From Antedon mediterranea (lineage: Eukaryota > Echinodermata > Crinoidea > Comatulida > Antedonidae), in contig NC_092679.1 of the NCBI RefSeq assembly GCF_964355755.1, positions 11,150,932 to 11,214,931 of the forward strand: a stretch of DNA of 64,000 bases. Reading direction: 5' to 3'. Positions 30,442 to 42,515 of the stretch are shown here, one piece after another; position 1 is the stretch's first letter, and every line of letters begins with the position of its first letter. The notes below the pieces were generated by a model. The model had not been told where the DNA came from, did not search any database, and worked only from the letters and a program-made list of their open reading frames with translations. Both the position numbers and the translations under genes were made by a program.

Positions 30442-30873
30442 ATTAGTGCGCGAGATTACGCCTTGGCGTTCCATCTCGTCTAATTTGTTTCTTAATTTAT
30501 CATGTAAACTTATTGGTACTCTCCGGGGTGGATGCACCACCGGTACGGCGCCCTCTTTAATCTTAATGTTGTATGGTTCGCCAATGCAACCCAGGCCCTC
30601 AAAATTCTTTGAATATTTACTCATTAAATCATCCATTTTGATTGAATCTACATTGCGGTTAATGATGCCTATTGCTGTGCTCGAACTTAGTCCAAGAATA
30701 GGTGGACTATCTACCTCAGTAATGAAAAACTCATGAGCACTTGTTTGCATGCCATCGTTCCGTGAAATCTTCAAACTCACCACACCACAGTGTGGGATTA
30801 CAGTGTTACTGTAACTATACAACTTGGCTTTACTCTCATTGACTTTCGTCTTAATATCTAATTTCTTAAATAA
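30442..30873 (-). pseudogene. pol: Ty3/gypsy protease end and RT start (copy 3)
   Basis: The minus-strand frame reads from the end of the protease (LFKKLDIKTKV, then SKAKLYSYSN and HCGVVSLK; ILGLSSSTAIG) into the RT N-terminus (VVHPPRRVPISLHDKLRNKL, MERQGVISRTNH). The transposon interrupts right after this point. At 30861-30873 a 13-bp segment matches the end of the inverted gag piece (32000-32012). Confidence 0.85.
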
Positions 30874-30922
30874 TTGCAATATAATATATACGTTTAACAA
30901 CGTCACATGGTGTCAGAAGTGG
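30874..30922 (+). promoter_or_regulatory. LTR remnant and primer-binding site on the opposite strand
   Basis: A 34-bp segment ending in GTCACA (30907) is followed by TGGTGTCAGAAGTGG (30908-30922), a typical gypsy primer-binding arrangement. It faces right and leads into gag, while the pol sequence to its left faces the other way. Confidence 0.6.
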
Positions 30923-30950
30923 TATATTTTATTGTGTAAAATAATTTGCC

Positions 30951-32012
30951 ATGGAATCATTCAGGTTTAAAACCCCTGAAAGTTTTTATTTTGATGGGCC
31001 AAGCATTTCCACGCAGTGGAAACGATGGAAGCAGCGCTTCGATTTATTCATGACAGCCACCGATTCAAACGGCAAGGGCGATAAAACGAAAATAGCGATC
31101 CTGCTCACGGTGCTCGAAAAACGAGGGCTTGAAATTTTTAACAATTTTACATATGTTGAGGGTGAGTCAAAAGATAATTATGACAATGTATTATTACCAA
31201 GTTTGAGAACTACTGTAAAAAGAGAGATCCAGTCATGGCCATGCGAGCCAAATTTTGGTCGTATCAACGACCAGAAGGGCAAGGTTTAGATGAATACATG
31301 AACGATTTGAGAACAATGGCCGACCACTGCAAATTTTAGGACGTAAACGCAATTTTAAGAGACAAATTATTTTTCGGGATCTCAGACGCAACACTTAAGG
31401 TTATGGGAGATGATGGTAACGCATCTTTAGAGACTGTAGTCAAACGTATGCGTAATTATGAGAGTTCTAAGCGAGAATTAACACCGATAATGTCTGATAA
31501 AGCTAATGTAAATGAAGTAAAGAATGCCACACACGCAAGAGGCCGCAAGAAGCACAAACAACAGTACAGCGACAAGGCGCGTACACGTAACCATAGCGAA
31601 CGCGAAGTTCACACGAATTGTACGTGTAAACATCCACCAAGGCAATGTCCAGCCTGGAACGAACGTTGTAGAAAATGTAATCGCTTGGGACACTTCAGTA
31701 GATCGACATTGTGTCCAGGCAGACAGAATGGTGTTGGTAGTAGTGGTAAGCATAATTATAATTTTAATCCATCTAAGTTTAATAAGAAAATTGACAGTAT
31801 CAATGCTAATGAATGTACATCTGATAGTAAATACCTTGTAGAAGAAGATGATATGTCTTTAACATTTGGTAGTTTTTATATTGATAGTGTTGGGAGAAAC
31901 ACTAATGACGTGTGGTTGTATAAGATAAACGTTAACAACACACATTTAATCAATGTCAAGGTAGATACAGGAGCGAATGTAAACTGCATTCCTAAGAGCT
32001 TATTTAAGAAAT
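30951..32012 (+). pseudogene. gag: Ty3/gypsy gag and protease start, inverted relative to pol
   Basis: ATG at 30951 opens MESFRFKTPESFYFDG, with WKRWKQRFDLFM and the capsid-like series to about 31400 (frame stop near 31287). From 31403 the frame has a nucleocapsid zinc knuckle CRKCNRLGHFSRSTLC and basic residues. It ends with the retropepsin box KVDTGANVNCIP near 31970. The reading stops at SLFKK, exactly where the minus-strand piece at 30873 begins. Gag packages element RNA; here the element is rearranged. Confidence 0.82.
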
Positions 32013-32190
32013 AAAATGACAGACGACTATATGAGATCAATGAGAGAGAGTGTAACTTTATTCCAAAGCATGCTGGGAACTCCTGACTGTGACGTCATAC
32101 ACACACATATTGGATATAGATAGATATAGATAGATAGATATAGATAGCTAGGCTTATCAGTATCATATTTAATCAAACGTAGGCTACTTA
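32013..32190. repeat. LTR-like scrap and GATA-type microsatellite
   Basis: TGACAGACGACTATATGAG near 32017 followed (inverted) by an AATAAAG equivalent suggests the end of some LTR in minus orientation. ATAGATAGATAG repeats occupy about 32115-32150. Confidence 0.4.
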
Positions 32191-33200
32191 ATGATAGGCC
32201 TAATATCTACAGGCATACTATATTACAGTGCAGCTACTCCAGAGAGTACTATAGGCCAGCCTATTTCAAATTTATACAGTTTCAGAATAATGCAGAATGC
32301 ATTCCTGTACATCTCAGAAGCCATGGCTGCAGTGGAAATTGCATCTAAAGAAGCCGAATTACATATACTAAAGGCGAGGAGCAAGGCACAGGCTTTACAA
32401 ACACAGCGGAAACACTCACCGCCGTTCTAAATGAAGATTTAAATGAATTGTTAACCACATCTCCCAACGAAACGTCTGAAGATCATGTAAAGAAATAAAT
32501 TCCTGGCAGAAACCACAATGAGTGTCATCAACCTTACAAAAAGCAGTCCAGAACGCGTTACAAGGACTGTTACGGTACCGTTCTGTGACAGTGTTGTTGC
32601 TACTACTAGCAGTGCTAGTATTATTAATCGGACAGAAATACAGAATGCAACCAGACCAAAAGTGTGTACTCAACAAACTTATGCGGTAAACAGTATGATG
32701 AATCAGTACACACCCATACAAACCATCTCATCACACGGGGTGGCGAACACTAAACCTACGTTTACCATGGTTACTGAAGTAATGAGTACAAGACCCTGGA
32801 TGTCCAGGTTCACTAGCGATGCGCAAAATAGAATACCGTATATGCCAGTGCCTATGAATGATGTTCAAACTATTATACAACATCAAATGCATGCCGTTAC
32901 GACAAGTAATGTACAGAATACTGGACTTTGTACTGACATACCGGTACTAAATCCTACTGCATTATCATTCAATCCATCTCCTGGAGCATGTGTTTTGTCA
33001 TGCCTCAGAGAAGCTTTATGGTGACGTTGCCTACTTACGCTCAACGGATAGTGACGGTAGTGTTCACATGAGTTTCATGCAGAGTAGCACCAAAACGCCT
33101 AACTTCCATACCACGCCTGGAATTACTTAGGGCTCTTCTTGGTGCACAACTAGCTCAGACTATCACGGATGCACTCCCCTGGATATCGTCATAGTGTAAA
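32191..33200 (+). pseudogene. BEL/Pao fragment: gag-like frame fused to RNase H
   Basis: 32191-32430 encodes a helical segment (AAVEIASKEAELHILKARSK) like BEL/Pao gag. 32518-33024 is a 168-residue frame rich in Thr, Ser and Asn that I cannot assign on its own. From about 32995 a shifted frame reads HASEKLYGDVAYLRSTDSDG and near 33120 RLELLRALLGAQLAQTI, the BEL/Pao RNase H region. The joint at about 32995 therefore looks like an internal deletion that removed protease and RT. Confidence 0.6.
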
Positions 33201-33384
33201 TGGGCCTTAACGACCATAAATTTCATTGCTTATATTAATAATGTTTTTGCCTTTGTTAGATGAGTCAATGAGAAGTAATTGTATTAAGGAAATTCTTAAA
33301 GGAGACGAGACAATTGTTGACCATGTTATTGATTATAATTAAATGTTGTATAAATGTGCGCTATACAAGTACTAATATATATAT

Positions 33385-33735
33385 TATTACTGCCTCTCTG
33401 CTGAAAAGTCTGCCGACATTTCCGCTTGGGCTGCTCCGTAAATCTCTTTTACCAGTTTCTTCCAGTCTGATCTTTCATTGGCTAGTTCTTTAAGTTGTTT
33501 GATGTCTTTCTTGGTTTTCAATTGTTCGGGATACTTGATGTTTGTGTTCTGCTTATAAAGGGTGAGTAGGTCGTTGCTGAGAGTTATTGGTAGGGTGGTT
33601 CTTGGTCTTCCTCAAAATTTTATATTGGTAGTGTTGCTGAAATAATAGCTTATTGCTGTGTTGGCTGGTGTACCTGGGTCTTGTCTAAGTATGTGACCCA
33701 ATAGTCTCCATCTTGCGTCAACTATTTCTAACAAA
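33385..33735 (-). pseudogene. LINE C-terminal fragment
   Basis: The minus strand reads DARWRLLGHILRQDPGTPA, GRPRTTLPITLSNDL and DWKKLVKEIYGAAQAEMSAD, the tail that follows RT in several non-LTR retrotransposons. One stop lies near 33613. No RT is attached. Confidence 0.65.
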
Positions 33736-34690
33736 AATGGTTTTGTTCCTGTCCTTCTGTATAAATTTATGTACTACTAGTAATAATAATAATGTCTGTA
33801 AATCAAAAAAGGTAAAAAAAAAAAAGAATTGAGACTAAAAGTGAGACTAGGCTAGAGGCCAAGGCCATAAGTCGTATGTAGGGACTATTTTGAATAAAAC
33901 TCAACTGCTGTAATTTATTATCATGTATTCATATAAATCGAATTATTCCAAAACGGATAACCAAACAGGATACGAAAGATACATAGTTATTAAATCCTGC
34001 TTGATTACTTAATTATTGATGCAATTATCTACACAATATTCATATGTAATTGTTTACTGTATGTGTATAATCGCTCCGCGGCTTTAGCCAGCTATGTCCC
34101 AAGAGGACATACTCATTAAGAAGCTTTATCATCGCGCTAGCTATAGTTCTAAGGCTGACAGTTTTAAGAATTTGTAAACTCAACTCATAATTTATAGGTC
34201 CCAGCTGCTGGACCCAAAAAACTTATGGGAAACGGGAGTCTATGAGGGCTCATGGTTGAACGATTTTGTATGAAGGTAAACAAACTATTTTACTATTTTA
34301 AAGTTTATTTTTCATTTGAAAAAAATTAAGACTAATATATGGCGTTATCATTTCAGTGAAGAGCAATATTGATACCAAACATTATTATACGTCATGAAGT
34401 TGACATTGTCAAATGATTTCTGCCCTCTATATAAATTATTCTGATAGTGCCTATATAAATTATTGTTATAGATTATAAAATTATGTAACATGACTTTGTT
34501 ATGCGGCAATTCTTACGTTTTTATAAACTCACACATATTGCTATAAATGTCACTTTTATTGTTTATTTTATTATTACAGACCTTGAAACCACAGCCTGCT
34601 TCACTCTCCATCCCTCCCTGTTCTTTACTTCCCTGGCCCCTGTTCTTTACTTCCCAGCCCAGTAATCTGTAATCATGGTGTAGTAGCTTA
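33736..34690. other. AT-rich sequence without recognised content
   Basis: Poly(A)-like run near 33812. GCCCTCTATATAAATTATT repeats loosely near 34422 and 34450. No coding frame is supported. A short 34-codon frame at 33241-33345 (LLDESMRSNCIKEILKG) is open but unsupported. Confidence 0.35.
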
Positions 34691-34741
34691 CATGTAGTAC
34701 ATAAGAAAAACTCAGAAAAAGACTTAAGAATTACAATAGAC

Positions 34742-35480
34742 CCAAAAGATTTAAACAAAGCATTACTAAGGGAATATCATCCAATGACTACAATAGAAGA
34801 TGTATTAACTAGAACAAATGGATCCAAATTCTTTACTACTTGATGCAAACATGGGTTATTTTCAGTTAAAATTAGATGAAGATAGTACATTACTTACAGC
34901 ATTTAATATACCCTTCGGTAGATATAAGTATCTTAGATTGCCTATGGGTATTTCGACAGCCCCAGAATTGTACCAACGAGCAATAAATGAAATGTTTGGA
35001 GACATCGAAGGAGTAGAGACTATAATGGACGATATTTTGATACATGGATCAACAATAGAAATACATAACCAACGGTTAGAAACAGTCTTGAACCGATGCA
35101 GAGAAAAAAACAAAGCTGTGTACTACAGAAGTTGAATACATTGGACATGTACTGTACTTACTGACAAAGGAGTAAGAATATCGCAAGAAAAAGTGAAAGC
35201 GGTCACACAAATGCAAAAATTCAAACACTATTTGGAATGGTAACTTATACATGTAAATTCATTCCAAACCTGTCATCAATTACAGAACCACTGAGACAGT
35301 TGATAAAGAGACGTAGCAATGAACCAAATTTTGTATTTAGGAAGAAAAACATCAACAAGCATTTGAGAAATTAAAAGAACTAATGAACTGCAGCCTATCA
35401 GACCCTATGATTATATCATGTGATGCTTCACAGTCCGGATTAGGAGCTGTATTAATGCAATATGGAAGTCCAGTAATGGA
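34742..35480 (+). pseudogene. pol: Gypsy copy 4 reverse transcriptase and RNase H start
   Basis: The fragment begins DPKDLNKALLREYHPM, then LLDANMGYFQLKLDEDS (catalytic Asp), FGRYKYLRLPMGISTAPELYQ and TIMDDILIHGSTIEIH (catalytic pair). After frameshifts near 35110 and 35240 come YIGHVLTDKGVRI, EEKHQQAFEKLKEL and CDASQSGLGAVLMQ. Confidence 0.85.
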
Positions 35481-35528
35481 TCTAAGGCACTAACGACAAC
35501 AGAATATGCTCAAATTGAAAAAGAACTG

Positions 35529-36050
35529 TTGGCGATAGTATTTGCATTTAGAAAATTTCATACTTATGTATATGGGAGAAGTGATATTATTGTTAAGACA
35601 GATCACATGCCGTTAGTGAGAATATTTGAGAAACCATTGCGTCAGATTCCATTAAGATTACAGAAGATGGTGTTAAGATTACAACAATATTCATTTAAAC
35701 TGATTGGAAACTCAGGAAAGGACATACCTGTAGCGGATGCACTTAGTAGAGCATTTGTATCAGATACTTATCCAGGATTAGTAGATGATCAACAAGGATT
35801 TTTAGTATGTGCGAAGGAAATCAAAAGCGTTTCATCATTTAGTGACGCAAAAATCAACAAAATTAAGGAAGCAACAGCAAATGATTCAGCATTAAGAAAA
35901 GTAATAGAAACAATACAAAAAGGATGGCCACAAACTAAATGGAGAACAGAAGCAGAAGTAAGACCATACTTTGAATTTCAAGAAGAATTATCAGTTGTAG
36001 AAGGTATAGTGTTTAAAGGAGATAGAGTAGTAGTACCAAAGAGTAAGTAA
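35529..36050 (+). pseudogene. pol: Gypsy copy 4 RNase H end and integrase N-terminal linker
   Basis: A 173-residue frame with AFRKFHTYVYGRSDIIVKTD, MPLVRIFEKPL and DIPVADALSRAF closes RNase H. It continues to the region ahead of integrase (EELSVVEGIVFKGDRVVVPK) and stops at 36050. Confidence 0.85.
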
Positions 36051-36059
36051 AAAGAAATG

Positions 36060-37097
36060 CTAGAAATTATACATCAGTCATTTAGGAATAGTAAAATGCA
36101 AACAATTAGCAAGGGATATACTTTTCTGGATAGGGATGAATAAACAAATTGAAGATAAAGTTTCACGATGTGACATTTGTCAGGAAAACAGAAATTATCA
36201 ACCAAAAGAGCCAATGAAACCAAGTGAAATACCACAACAATTCCATGGACAGTAGTAGCAACAGAGTTGTTTGAATATTCAGGAACATCATTTATCATTG
36301 TAGTAGATTACTATTCAGAGTTTATTGAAATTGAATGATTAGACCCAGAAATAAGAAAATTGAGCAAAATATTTTCAGTGCATGGAATTCCTGAAAAAGT
36401 AATACCTCAGTTCAATTCTGATGAATTTGTTAAGTTTTCTGAGAAATGGAATTTTCAACATTGTACATCAAGCCCTTTGTATCCACAAAGTAATAAGATG
36501 TCTGAGCGAGCAGTACAAACAGTGAAGCGAATCATGAAGAAATGCATTGACAATAATAATAATAATGAGAACATATATCTGGCATTACTAAACTTAAGAA
36601 ACACACCAAGAGACAAAGACATTGGATCACCAGCACAAAGATTATTTGGAAGACGAACAAGAATACCAACAGCAAAAGCACTACTCGAACCAGAAACCAA
36701 AAAAATATCTACAGTTCAAGCACGACTAAACATTCACAGAGAAACAGCGAAACGATATTATGATCATGGATCAGCAGATTTAAGACCACTTACAGAAGGA
36801 GATACAGTACGAATAAGAACACAGGAAAAAACATGGAAAAAAGCAGAAGTTTTACCGCAGAACAAACAACCACACCAACCACGGCCTTATACAGTTAAAA
36901 CACAATCAGGAAGAATATACAGACGAAATAGACGAGATAGACAAGATTTACTCAAAACAAGAGAAGATAACAATCAACCACAATTACATAATTCTAATTC
37001 ACAAAAATACAACACATCATACCGAAATAATGATAGCAACTTTGAAACACCAATCATTCAACCTCATGAATATGTGACTAAAAGAGGCCGATATTGA
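36060..37097 (+). pseudogene. pol: Gypsy copy 4 integrase
   Basis: 36060-36350 is broken by stops but retains CDICQENRNYQPKEP and an IVVDYYSEFIEIE core (first Asp). The frame from 36360 has FSVHGIPEKVIPQFNSDEF (second Asp region, altered), SNKMSERAVQTVKRIMKKC (Glu) and LRNTPRDKDIGSPAQRLFGR. The C-terminal part is DTVRIRTQEKTWKKAEVL and a Gln/Asn-rich tail. A run of AAT codons near 36555 gives five Asn in a row. Confidence 0.85.
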
Positions 37098-37201
37098 AAT
37101 TGATTGGATTAATTAACATAATCAATGAAAATGTATAGTTTATAGTTATTGTTTATTAGTGAACCAGAAGGAAGGTTTTGCTATTTTGAAAAAAAGGAAG
37201 A

Positions 37202-37318
37202 TGTTATGTATTGTATTGTATTTGAGTTATGCTGCCCTCTATGTTAATAAAACACACACAAAATGGCCCCTGTGTAGTTGCGTGTCTGACGTCTCATGTG
37301 TTGAGATAAAGTAGAACA
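37202..37318 (+). repeat. Short 3' LTR of gypsy copy 4
   Basis: TGTTATG at 37202 follows the purine tract and AACA closes at 37318. A GCTGCCCTCTATG segment and AATAAAAC poly(A)-like signal are inside. At 117 bp it is unusually short, and there is no 5' LTR for confirmation. Confidence 0.55.
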
Positions 37319-38274
37319 GATGATTGCACAGCAACAGCCGGCGCACATACCTATGCCACATACATCAGGCTACCAACAGGCACATAACTACCAACCACAA
37401 GAAACACACTACCCTCCTAATTATGAAAATCTTTAAAATCTTTGTAGCTGCTACTGCATGTGTATTAAACATTATGTTTAGTTGTTATACAGTTTTTATT
37501 TATCTCTAAAGTACAGACCTATAAAGTATCTTTAAAATTTAGATTAGTTTTTTAAAAAACCTATAAAACTATATACCGTAATGCAATAATGTGCTAAGTT
37601 AATCATTCTGCCATTTAAAAAAAAAAAATAGGATTAGTTTTTATACAGTTATTTATAATACAGTTTACCTTAGTTTTTATATAATTCACCTTGTTTATAC
37701 AGTTTATCTATATAAATACAAATCTATGTATGAAATAGTGTGCTATGGTTAATGTGTTGATCACATTAACACTATATATTTCACCGACTGCAACATGCGA
37801 GTGCAATACTGTACTATTACAGTATTAAAAACTTTTTATAACAAAATTACCCTTTTTTAAATGTTAATATGATATACAAAAATATAAAAAGTACAGTGAT
37901 ATCTTTCATTAGACATAAATGTTTATTTGGAAATACTAGCAGCAAAGTATTTGGTATATTTACTGTAGATATTTTATATAAAATAGTGCATGTTAAAGTA
38001 TGTTTAAAATGTGTTTTGTAGTATTTAGAAATAAAAGATTAAAACTAGTTCAGAAATAGAGCAGGCGCTCGGATTTGACATTTTGATTATTGATGCGACG
38101 ACAGGCGATCGACACTCGACAGCAAATTTTACAAAAACTAGAAAGTTGTGGATATTTGACATCACATCAATCATGTCGTTGATTGGCCAGAATCCACAAT
38201 TAATGCGCGGTATTTTCACAAAATTGAATCTGTTTTAATCCTGATTTGCAACATCAACTTTTTGTTCTTTGTAG
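37319..38274. other. Mostly AT-rich non-coding sequence
   Basis: 37321-37434 is a short open frame with repeated Gln/His/Pro/Tyr, possibly the target of gypsy copy 4. The rest shows repeated ACAGTTTA(C/T)-type motifs around 37640-37710 and no supported gene. Confidence 0.35.
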
Positions 38275-38470
38275 GTGTTCGTGCGAATGGGAATGACATG
38301 TGAATTTGCCTACTACTCGGGTGGGATAGGGCCATTTGACTTTGTGCTGTTTCTGTGGGGAAGATGGAGCTCACCGCCCACAAGAACTTTTAATGCAATA
38401 CAAAGTGGTCTTACCAGTTTGTGAGGGGTGCAGTCAGCATAACAATAATCCAAAATCAGAAAAGACATGA
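38275..38470 (+). CDS. Candidate terminal exon with Cys-rich tail
   Basis: An acceptor-like TTGTTCTTTGTAG ends at 38274. One frame gives CCFCGEDGAHRPQELL and VLPVCEGCSQHNNNPKSEK then a stop at about 38470. The CxxC...CxxC pattern resembles small zinc ribbons at the ends of invertebrate transposon-derived proteins. A stop lies upstream in the same frame near 38330, so the start is unclear. Confidence 0.3.
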
Positions 38471-38709
38471 AAGGTTGACTGCCACCAATAAGTAAAATTA
38501 TATTATATCATTCTAAAACGAATATCTGTAAAGTAGGCAATTTTCAAATGTCTCACAGTGACAACTTGTACCATATAAAGTTGGATAAATATGTCCAGAA
38601 GTAATAATTTGATCATAAAAACCATATTTTCTTTGTAATGCTATACTGTAGATTACTGATTACTGTTTGTGTATCTGCTTGGAATTTGCTGATATATATA
38701 TATATACAT

Positions 38710-39081
38710 TCAAAAAACCACAAATACCAGTCTAAAAATTACAAGTACACTACTAGTTTTTATTTTTGCAGTAGTCATTTTTAAATATGTTATGAGGTCA
38801 TGTGACTTCCAGGAAAGTTTAAATCTTTTCTGCTGTGTCCCTATTACAAAAATATAGAAATTGTCATATTGTACTTCTACAGGATATTGATGAATAAAGG
38901 TAGTATTTATCCCAACAGATAACAAAAAAGTTGTGTTGTATGTTTCTTGAGTTAAAACTTTGCTTATCGCAACTTGAGGGTAGGAAGCAGTAAATCTTGA
39001 TATGGCCTTCCATTCACATTCGTCTTGTGCCAGATGTATGCAGTTCGAATGGCTGTCCAATTCTTGATGTTGGTGACACAT
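38710..39081 (-). CDS. Hypothetical 123-residue protein or exon
   Basis: An uninterrupted minus-strand frame with protein-like composition: MCHQHQELDSHSNCIHLAQD, then AISRFTASYPQVAISKVLTQ and VQYDNFYIFVIGTQQKRFKL. Cys and His cluster at the N-terminus. I do not recognise it. Its length is longer than most chance frames in this AT-rich DNA, but no splice context was established. Confidence 0.28.
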   Translation of the reverse strand: MCHQHQELDSHSNCIHLAQDECEWKAISRFTASYPQVAISKVLTQETYNTTFLLSVGINTTFIHQYPVEVQYDNFYIFVIGTQQKRFKLSWKSHDLITYLKMTTAKIKTSSVLVIFRLVFVVF

Positions 39082-39309
39082 TTTGTTCTTTGTATTCCCC
39101 TCTGTCTTTTCCCTTCTACTTTGCCTTTTGAAAGAGCTTGTTCTTAAAAGGGAGGTCCACCCAAAAATGTTCTATTCATAAAAAAAAAACATTTTTCCAC
39201 CCGCCCCTCCCTTGCAGTTTTAAACAAAGAAGGGCAAACAAACAATTTAATTTTTAGGCCTTATCTCAACAACCGAAAACAATTTGTTTCATCAAATGGC
39301 TCTACCTCT

Positions 39310-40101
39310 GAAAATTACCTATCACTTGTGGTGTGCCTCAAGGCTCGGTCCTTGGCCCTATTCTGTTCTTAATTTATATCAATGATCTTTCAAATTCTTC
39401 TAATTTTTTTGATTTTCGTTTGTTTGCAGATGACACTAATTTATTTCATTCATTTGCTCACAATCTTCTTGATCTGACTGTTATTAACACTCAATTCCAG
39501 CAAGTCATAGATTGGTGCAACGCAAATAAATTGACAAGTAATCTTGATAAAAATAATTATATGATTTTCTAGTCTAAAAATAAATAATAAAAATTACACA
39601 ACGGGGCTCATTGACTGTTAATAATGAAATAATTAAAGAAAGTACTTGTATTCATTTTGTAGGTATTAAATTTGATAAGTTTCTTTCATGGAAGTATCAC
39701 ATTTATGATATTAAAGCAAAAATTAAGAAAAAGGCTGGTTTGTTATTTAGGTTGAGACATTTTGTTCCTAGAAAAACTCTAATCATGCTTAATAATTCAT
39801 TTATTTATCCAATCATAACTTATGGCATTGAAGTTTGGGCTAGTACATTTGAATCTTACTTAAATCCTGTTTTAATCCTACAAAAAATGATAGTTAGATG
39901 TATTACATTTTCAAGTTTTAGGGCACACTCTTCTCCTTTGTTTTATGAACTTAAAATTTTAGATGTTTATAAACTACATAGATTACATGTTCTTATTTCA
40001 GATATATTTTATAAGCGAACTCCTCATATGCTAACTAATTATTTTTCATCTATTGGACACTCTCATAGTACAAGATTTAATAATCTATATAAATTTACTT
40101 A
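39310..40101 (+). pseudogene. LINE reverse transcriptase, C-terminal half (part 1)
   Basis: The frame starts within RT: CGVPQGSVLGPILFLIYIND, FRLFADDTNLFHS (catalytic FADD intact) and WCNANKLTSNLDKNNYMIF, then a stop at 39572. From 39611 come VGIKFDKFLSWKYHI, KKAGLLFRLRHFVPRKTL and PIITYGIEVWAS. The reading is cut near 40101 and its tail appears at 42530, so about 2.4 kb was inserted. Confidence 0.85.
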
Positions 40102-42515
40102 AGAGCAAAATTCGGTAAATCGCGCGTTATTTCTAGAATGTTTACTTGATGGTATATAAAGTTGGTTAGAATCACGGTACTGATTTTAACCACCTGATGT
40201 AACCGTCTTTAATAATTAAATTGAGTTAGATAATTAGTTATTGACAGTTAAAACGAATTTAGGTTCAACGATTTTCCCCAAACAGGGGTGTTTTCTGATT
40301 GTGGTATACAATGTCTAATGGATGTCCTCTTGAAAAATAACTGTACACAATAATACGGAGATGCTTCGCATTTTTCTATCTCCTCCTACGATAATTGTTT
40401 TTAATAGTTGAAAACCGATTGAAAAGCTCGAGTACAGTATCATAATGTTGAAGACAGGCCGATTTTCTTTAAAAATACTATTTTGATAGATTTAATATAC
40501 GTTTTTACAAATGTATTGATTTGCGATGAATGGAACATTCCAATCTCTCAGACTCCAAGTTTTTAGGTAAATTTATGAGCCCTTAGTTTAACACAAGTAG
40601 GTAAATTTATGGGCCCTTGGAGAATAAACTTAAAACTGAGATATAGTATTGCAATACTTTAACAATATTGTAAATACTGTACGTATTAACCATTTTTGAA
40701 ATTTTTGAATTGAAATTGTCTTACTGTGAATGTGGTTACTGTTAGATAAACACATAAATACAAAGAACATTTATTACTGTGACTGTGGGTAGGCTCTACT
40801 GCTGGATATATAAACACATAATAATTTATACGAATAAAAACGTTGTTACTGACAGTTGCTTCTCAACGTTTGTATTAATTAATAGTTATAAAAAATATAA
40901 ATGTCGTAGTGGTGTATCGTTAGCGTTAAAGGATAACGCAGAAGATATGACAGTTCATCACTCCTGTCACACATACTCGGTAATTAACACAACTAAACCT
41001 TTGCCAAATACTCCTATAATCCGCCATATTTATTGATTATTAAATAAAAGTGATAGCCTCTCTCTCCGCCGCTCTCCCCAAAATAATTTAGCAATTGCTA
41101 GAGTACCTAAGGCCTTCCTGAATAAAAGTTCCGTTTTTCATTTTAAAGATGAAGGGAAAATTATCGGATGCAATGGAGATGTGCCTTCGCGATTTTAGGA
41201 TCGTAATGCGAGAGTTAAAGGATAAGCTGTACACCAAGCTGAAGACAATAACGGAAGACGAACTGTTCGTGGCAGTGACCAAGTTGCTGGACACCAAGTC
41301 CTACCGGTTCAATAGCACAGAAGAACTTGCACCATCCATAGCTATTGTCTACAACAGATTTCACGATGTTTAGACACCAATGAAGTAGATTTAGCGCTTG
41401 CCCAGTCAGAGTTCAAGTTAGTTCACAACCATGTGCTAACGTTCTTTAAATGCAATCAACCAGTAAACGTTTGGCCACAGCTTTTCGCGTTAAAAAATAT
41501 ACTGGGAATAAGGCACATCTTGAAGATTGCCGAGCTGTGTATCTCACTTCCGATTGGCAATGCAGTGACCGAACGCACGTTTTCGTTCTTGTGGCGGTAC
41601 AAGCGCGCTATCGACCTTTTTTTGACTACTAACACAGATGGTGTAATCAGAAAGAGAAAGAGAAGTCCTGATGGCTACCGTACATCACAAAAGAAAAGGA
41701 GAACCAACGTCGCCGTTTATGACGAGACATTGTCATCCGAGTCGTCTTCCGAATCAAATACCAGTATTACATCAGACTAGTCATCGGACAAATAGCTGAA
41801 GATCGTCGGAGATTAGCTCCCTGCTACCTATTCTTGTCAATTATTAGCGGACTATGGGCCTAATATTTTACATTTAATATTATACTCTTTACTTGTCAAT
41901 TTTTGATTAAATCAGGGATCTCCCTGACTACACTTGCTTACGTTTTTATTTATGATCATTTTATTATTTATTTATAATATGTACAAAAACATTCGTTTTA
42001 TTTAAATAACCAAATAGGAATTAGTTTAGAGTTTTAGAGATGATCCCTCAATCAGTACCTGTGTAAAGTGTAAGACGATCCCCAATTCATTCGAATCGCC
42101 ACCACCACGCCGGCGAGCAATTCAATTGTTATCATGGTTACATTTTTAATAGGTAGGCCTAGGCTAGTATTAAGTATATTTTAGTTATCCTCAACATAGC
42201 ATTAACATTTATAACATCTTTCAATATTTAAACAATGATTTGTTGTATCACTACACTTTATTCTAGGCAAGGCTTCCTTCTTAGTCTTAGTCAGGCATAA
42301 AAACATCTTGAAACCTCTAGCACCACCATGCAATCATGCCTATTACTTAAAATAAACACTTTACGCGATTTATTGCCGACGTACTTTCTTGCTAATTTTG
42401 AGGGCTGCACTGTATTTATAGTCCTGCGGTACGTACATTTGAAATCGCCAGTTTTTTTACGTACATTTGAAATCGCCAGTTTTTTTATGCTAAAATTAAG
42501 GTTTATTAGCTCGCA
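40102..42515. mobile_element. Insertion in LINE, contains hAT transposase remnant
   Basis: Both sides belong to one LINE, so everything between is inserted or accumulated later. It holds a hAT C-terminal frame (41433-41780). A directly repeated AGGTAAATTTATG(A/G)GCCCTT lies near 40565 and 40602, and ACGTACATTTGAAATCGCCAG is duplicated near 42430 and 42459. I could not find clear terminal inverted repeats or a target duplication, so boundaries are approximate. Confidence 0.5.
41149..41780 (+). pseudogene. hAT-family transposase C-terminal remnant
   Basis: 41149-41373 has a helical segment (DFRIVMRELKDKLYTKLKTI). 41433-41780 carries ILKIAELCISLPIGNAVTER and FSFLWRYKRAID, the hAT dimerisation motif (ILxLAExCLxxPxSNAxxER). 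A basic tail (RKRKRSPDG, KKRRTN) and Ser-rich end follow. The catalytic part is missing, and a frame break lies between the two pieces. Confidence 0.65.

Larger units (their letters stand above)
34700..37318 (+). mobile_element. Ty3/gypsy retrotransposon (copy 4), 5'-truncated
   Basis: RT, RNase H and integrase follow in normal order with several stops, then a purine tract (AAAAAAAGGAAGA) and a 117-bp LTR candidate at 37202-37318. Gag, protease and the start of RT are missing. A partial gag-like frame (MIAQQQPAHIPM...) lies just outside at 37321 and may belong to the interrupted target. Confidence 0.82.
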
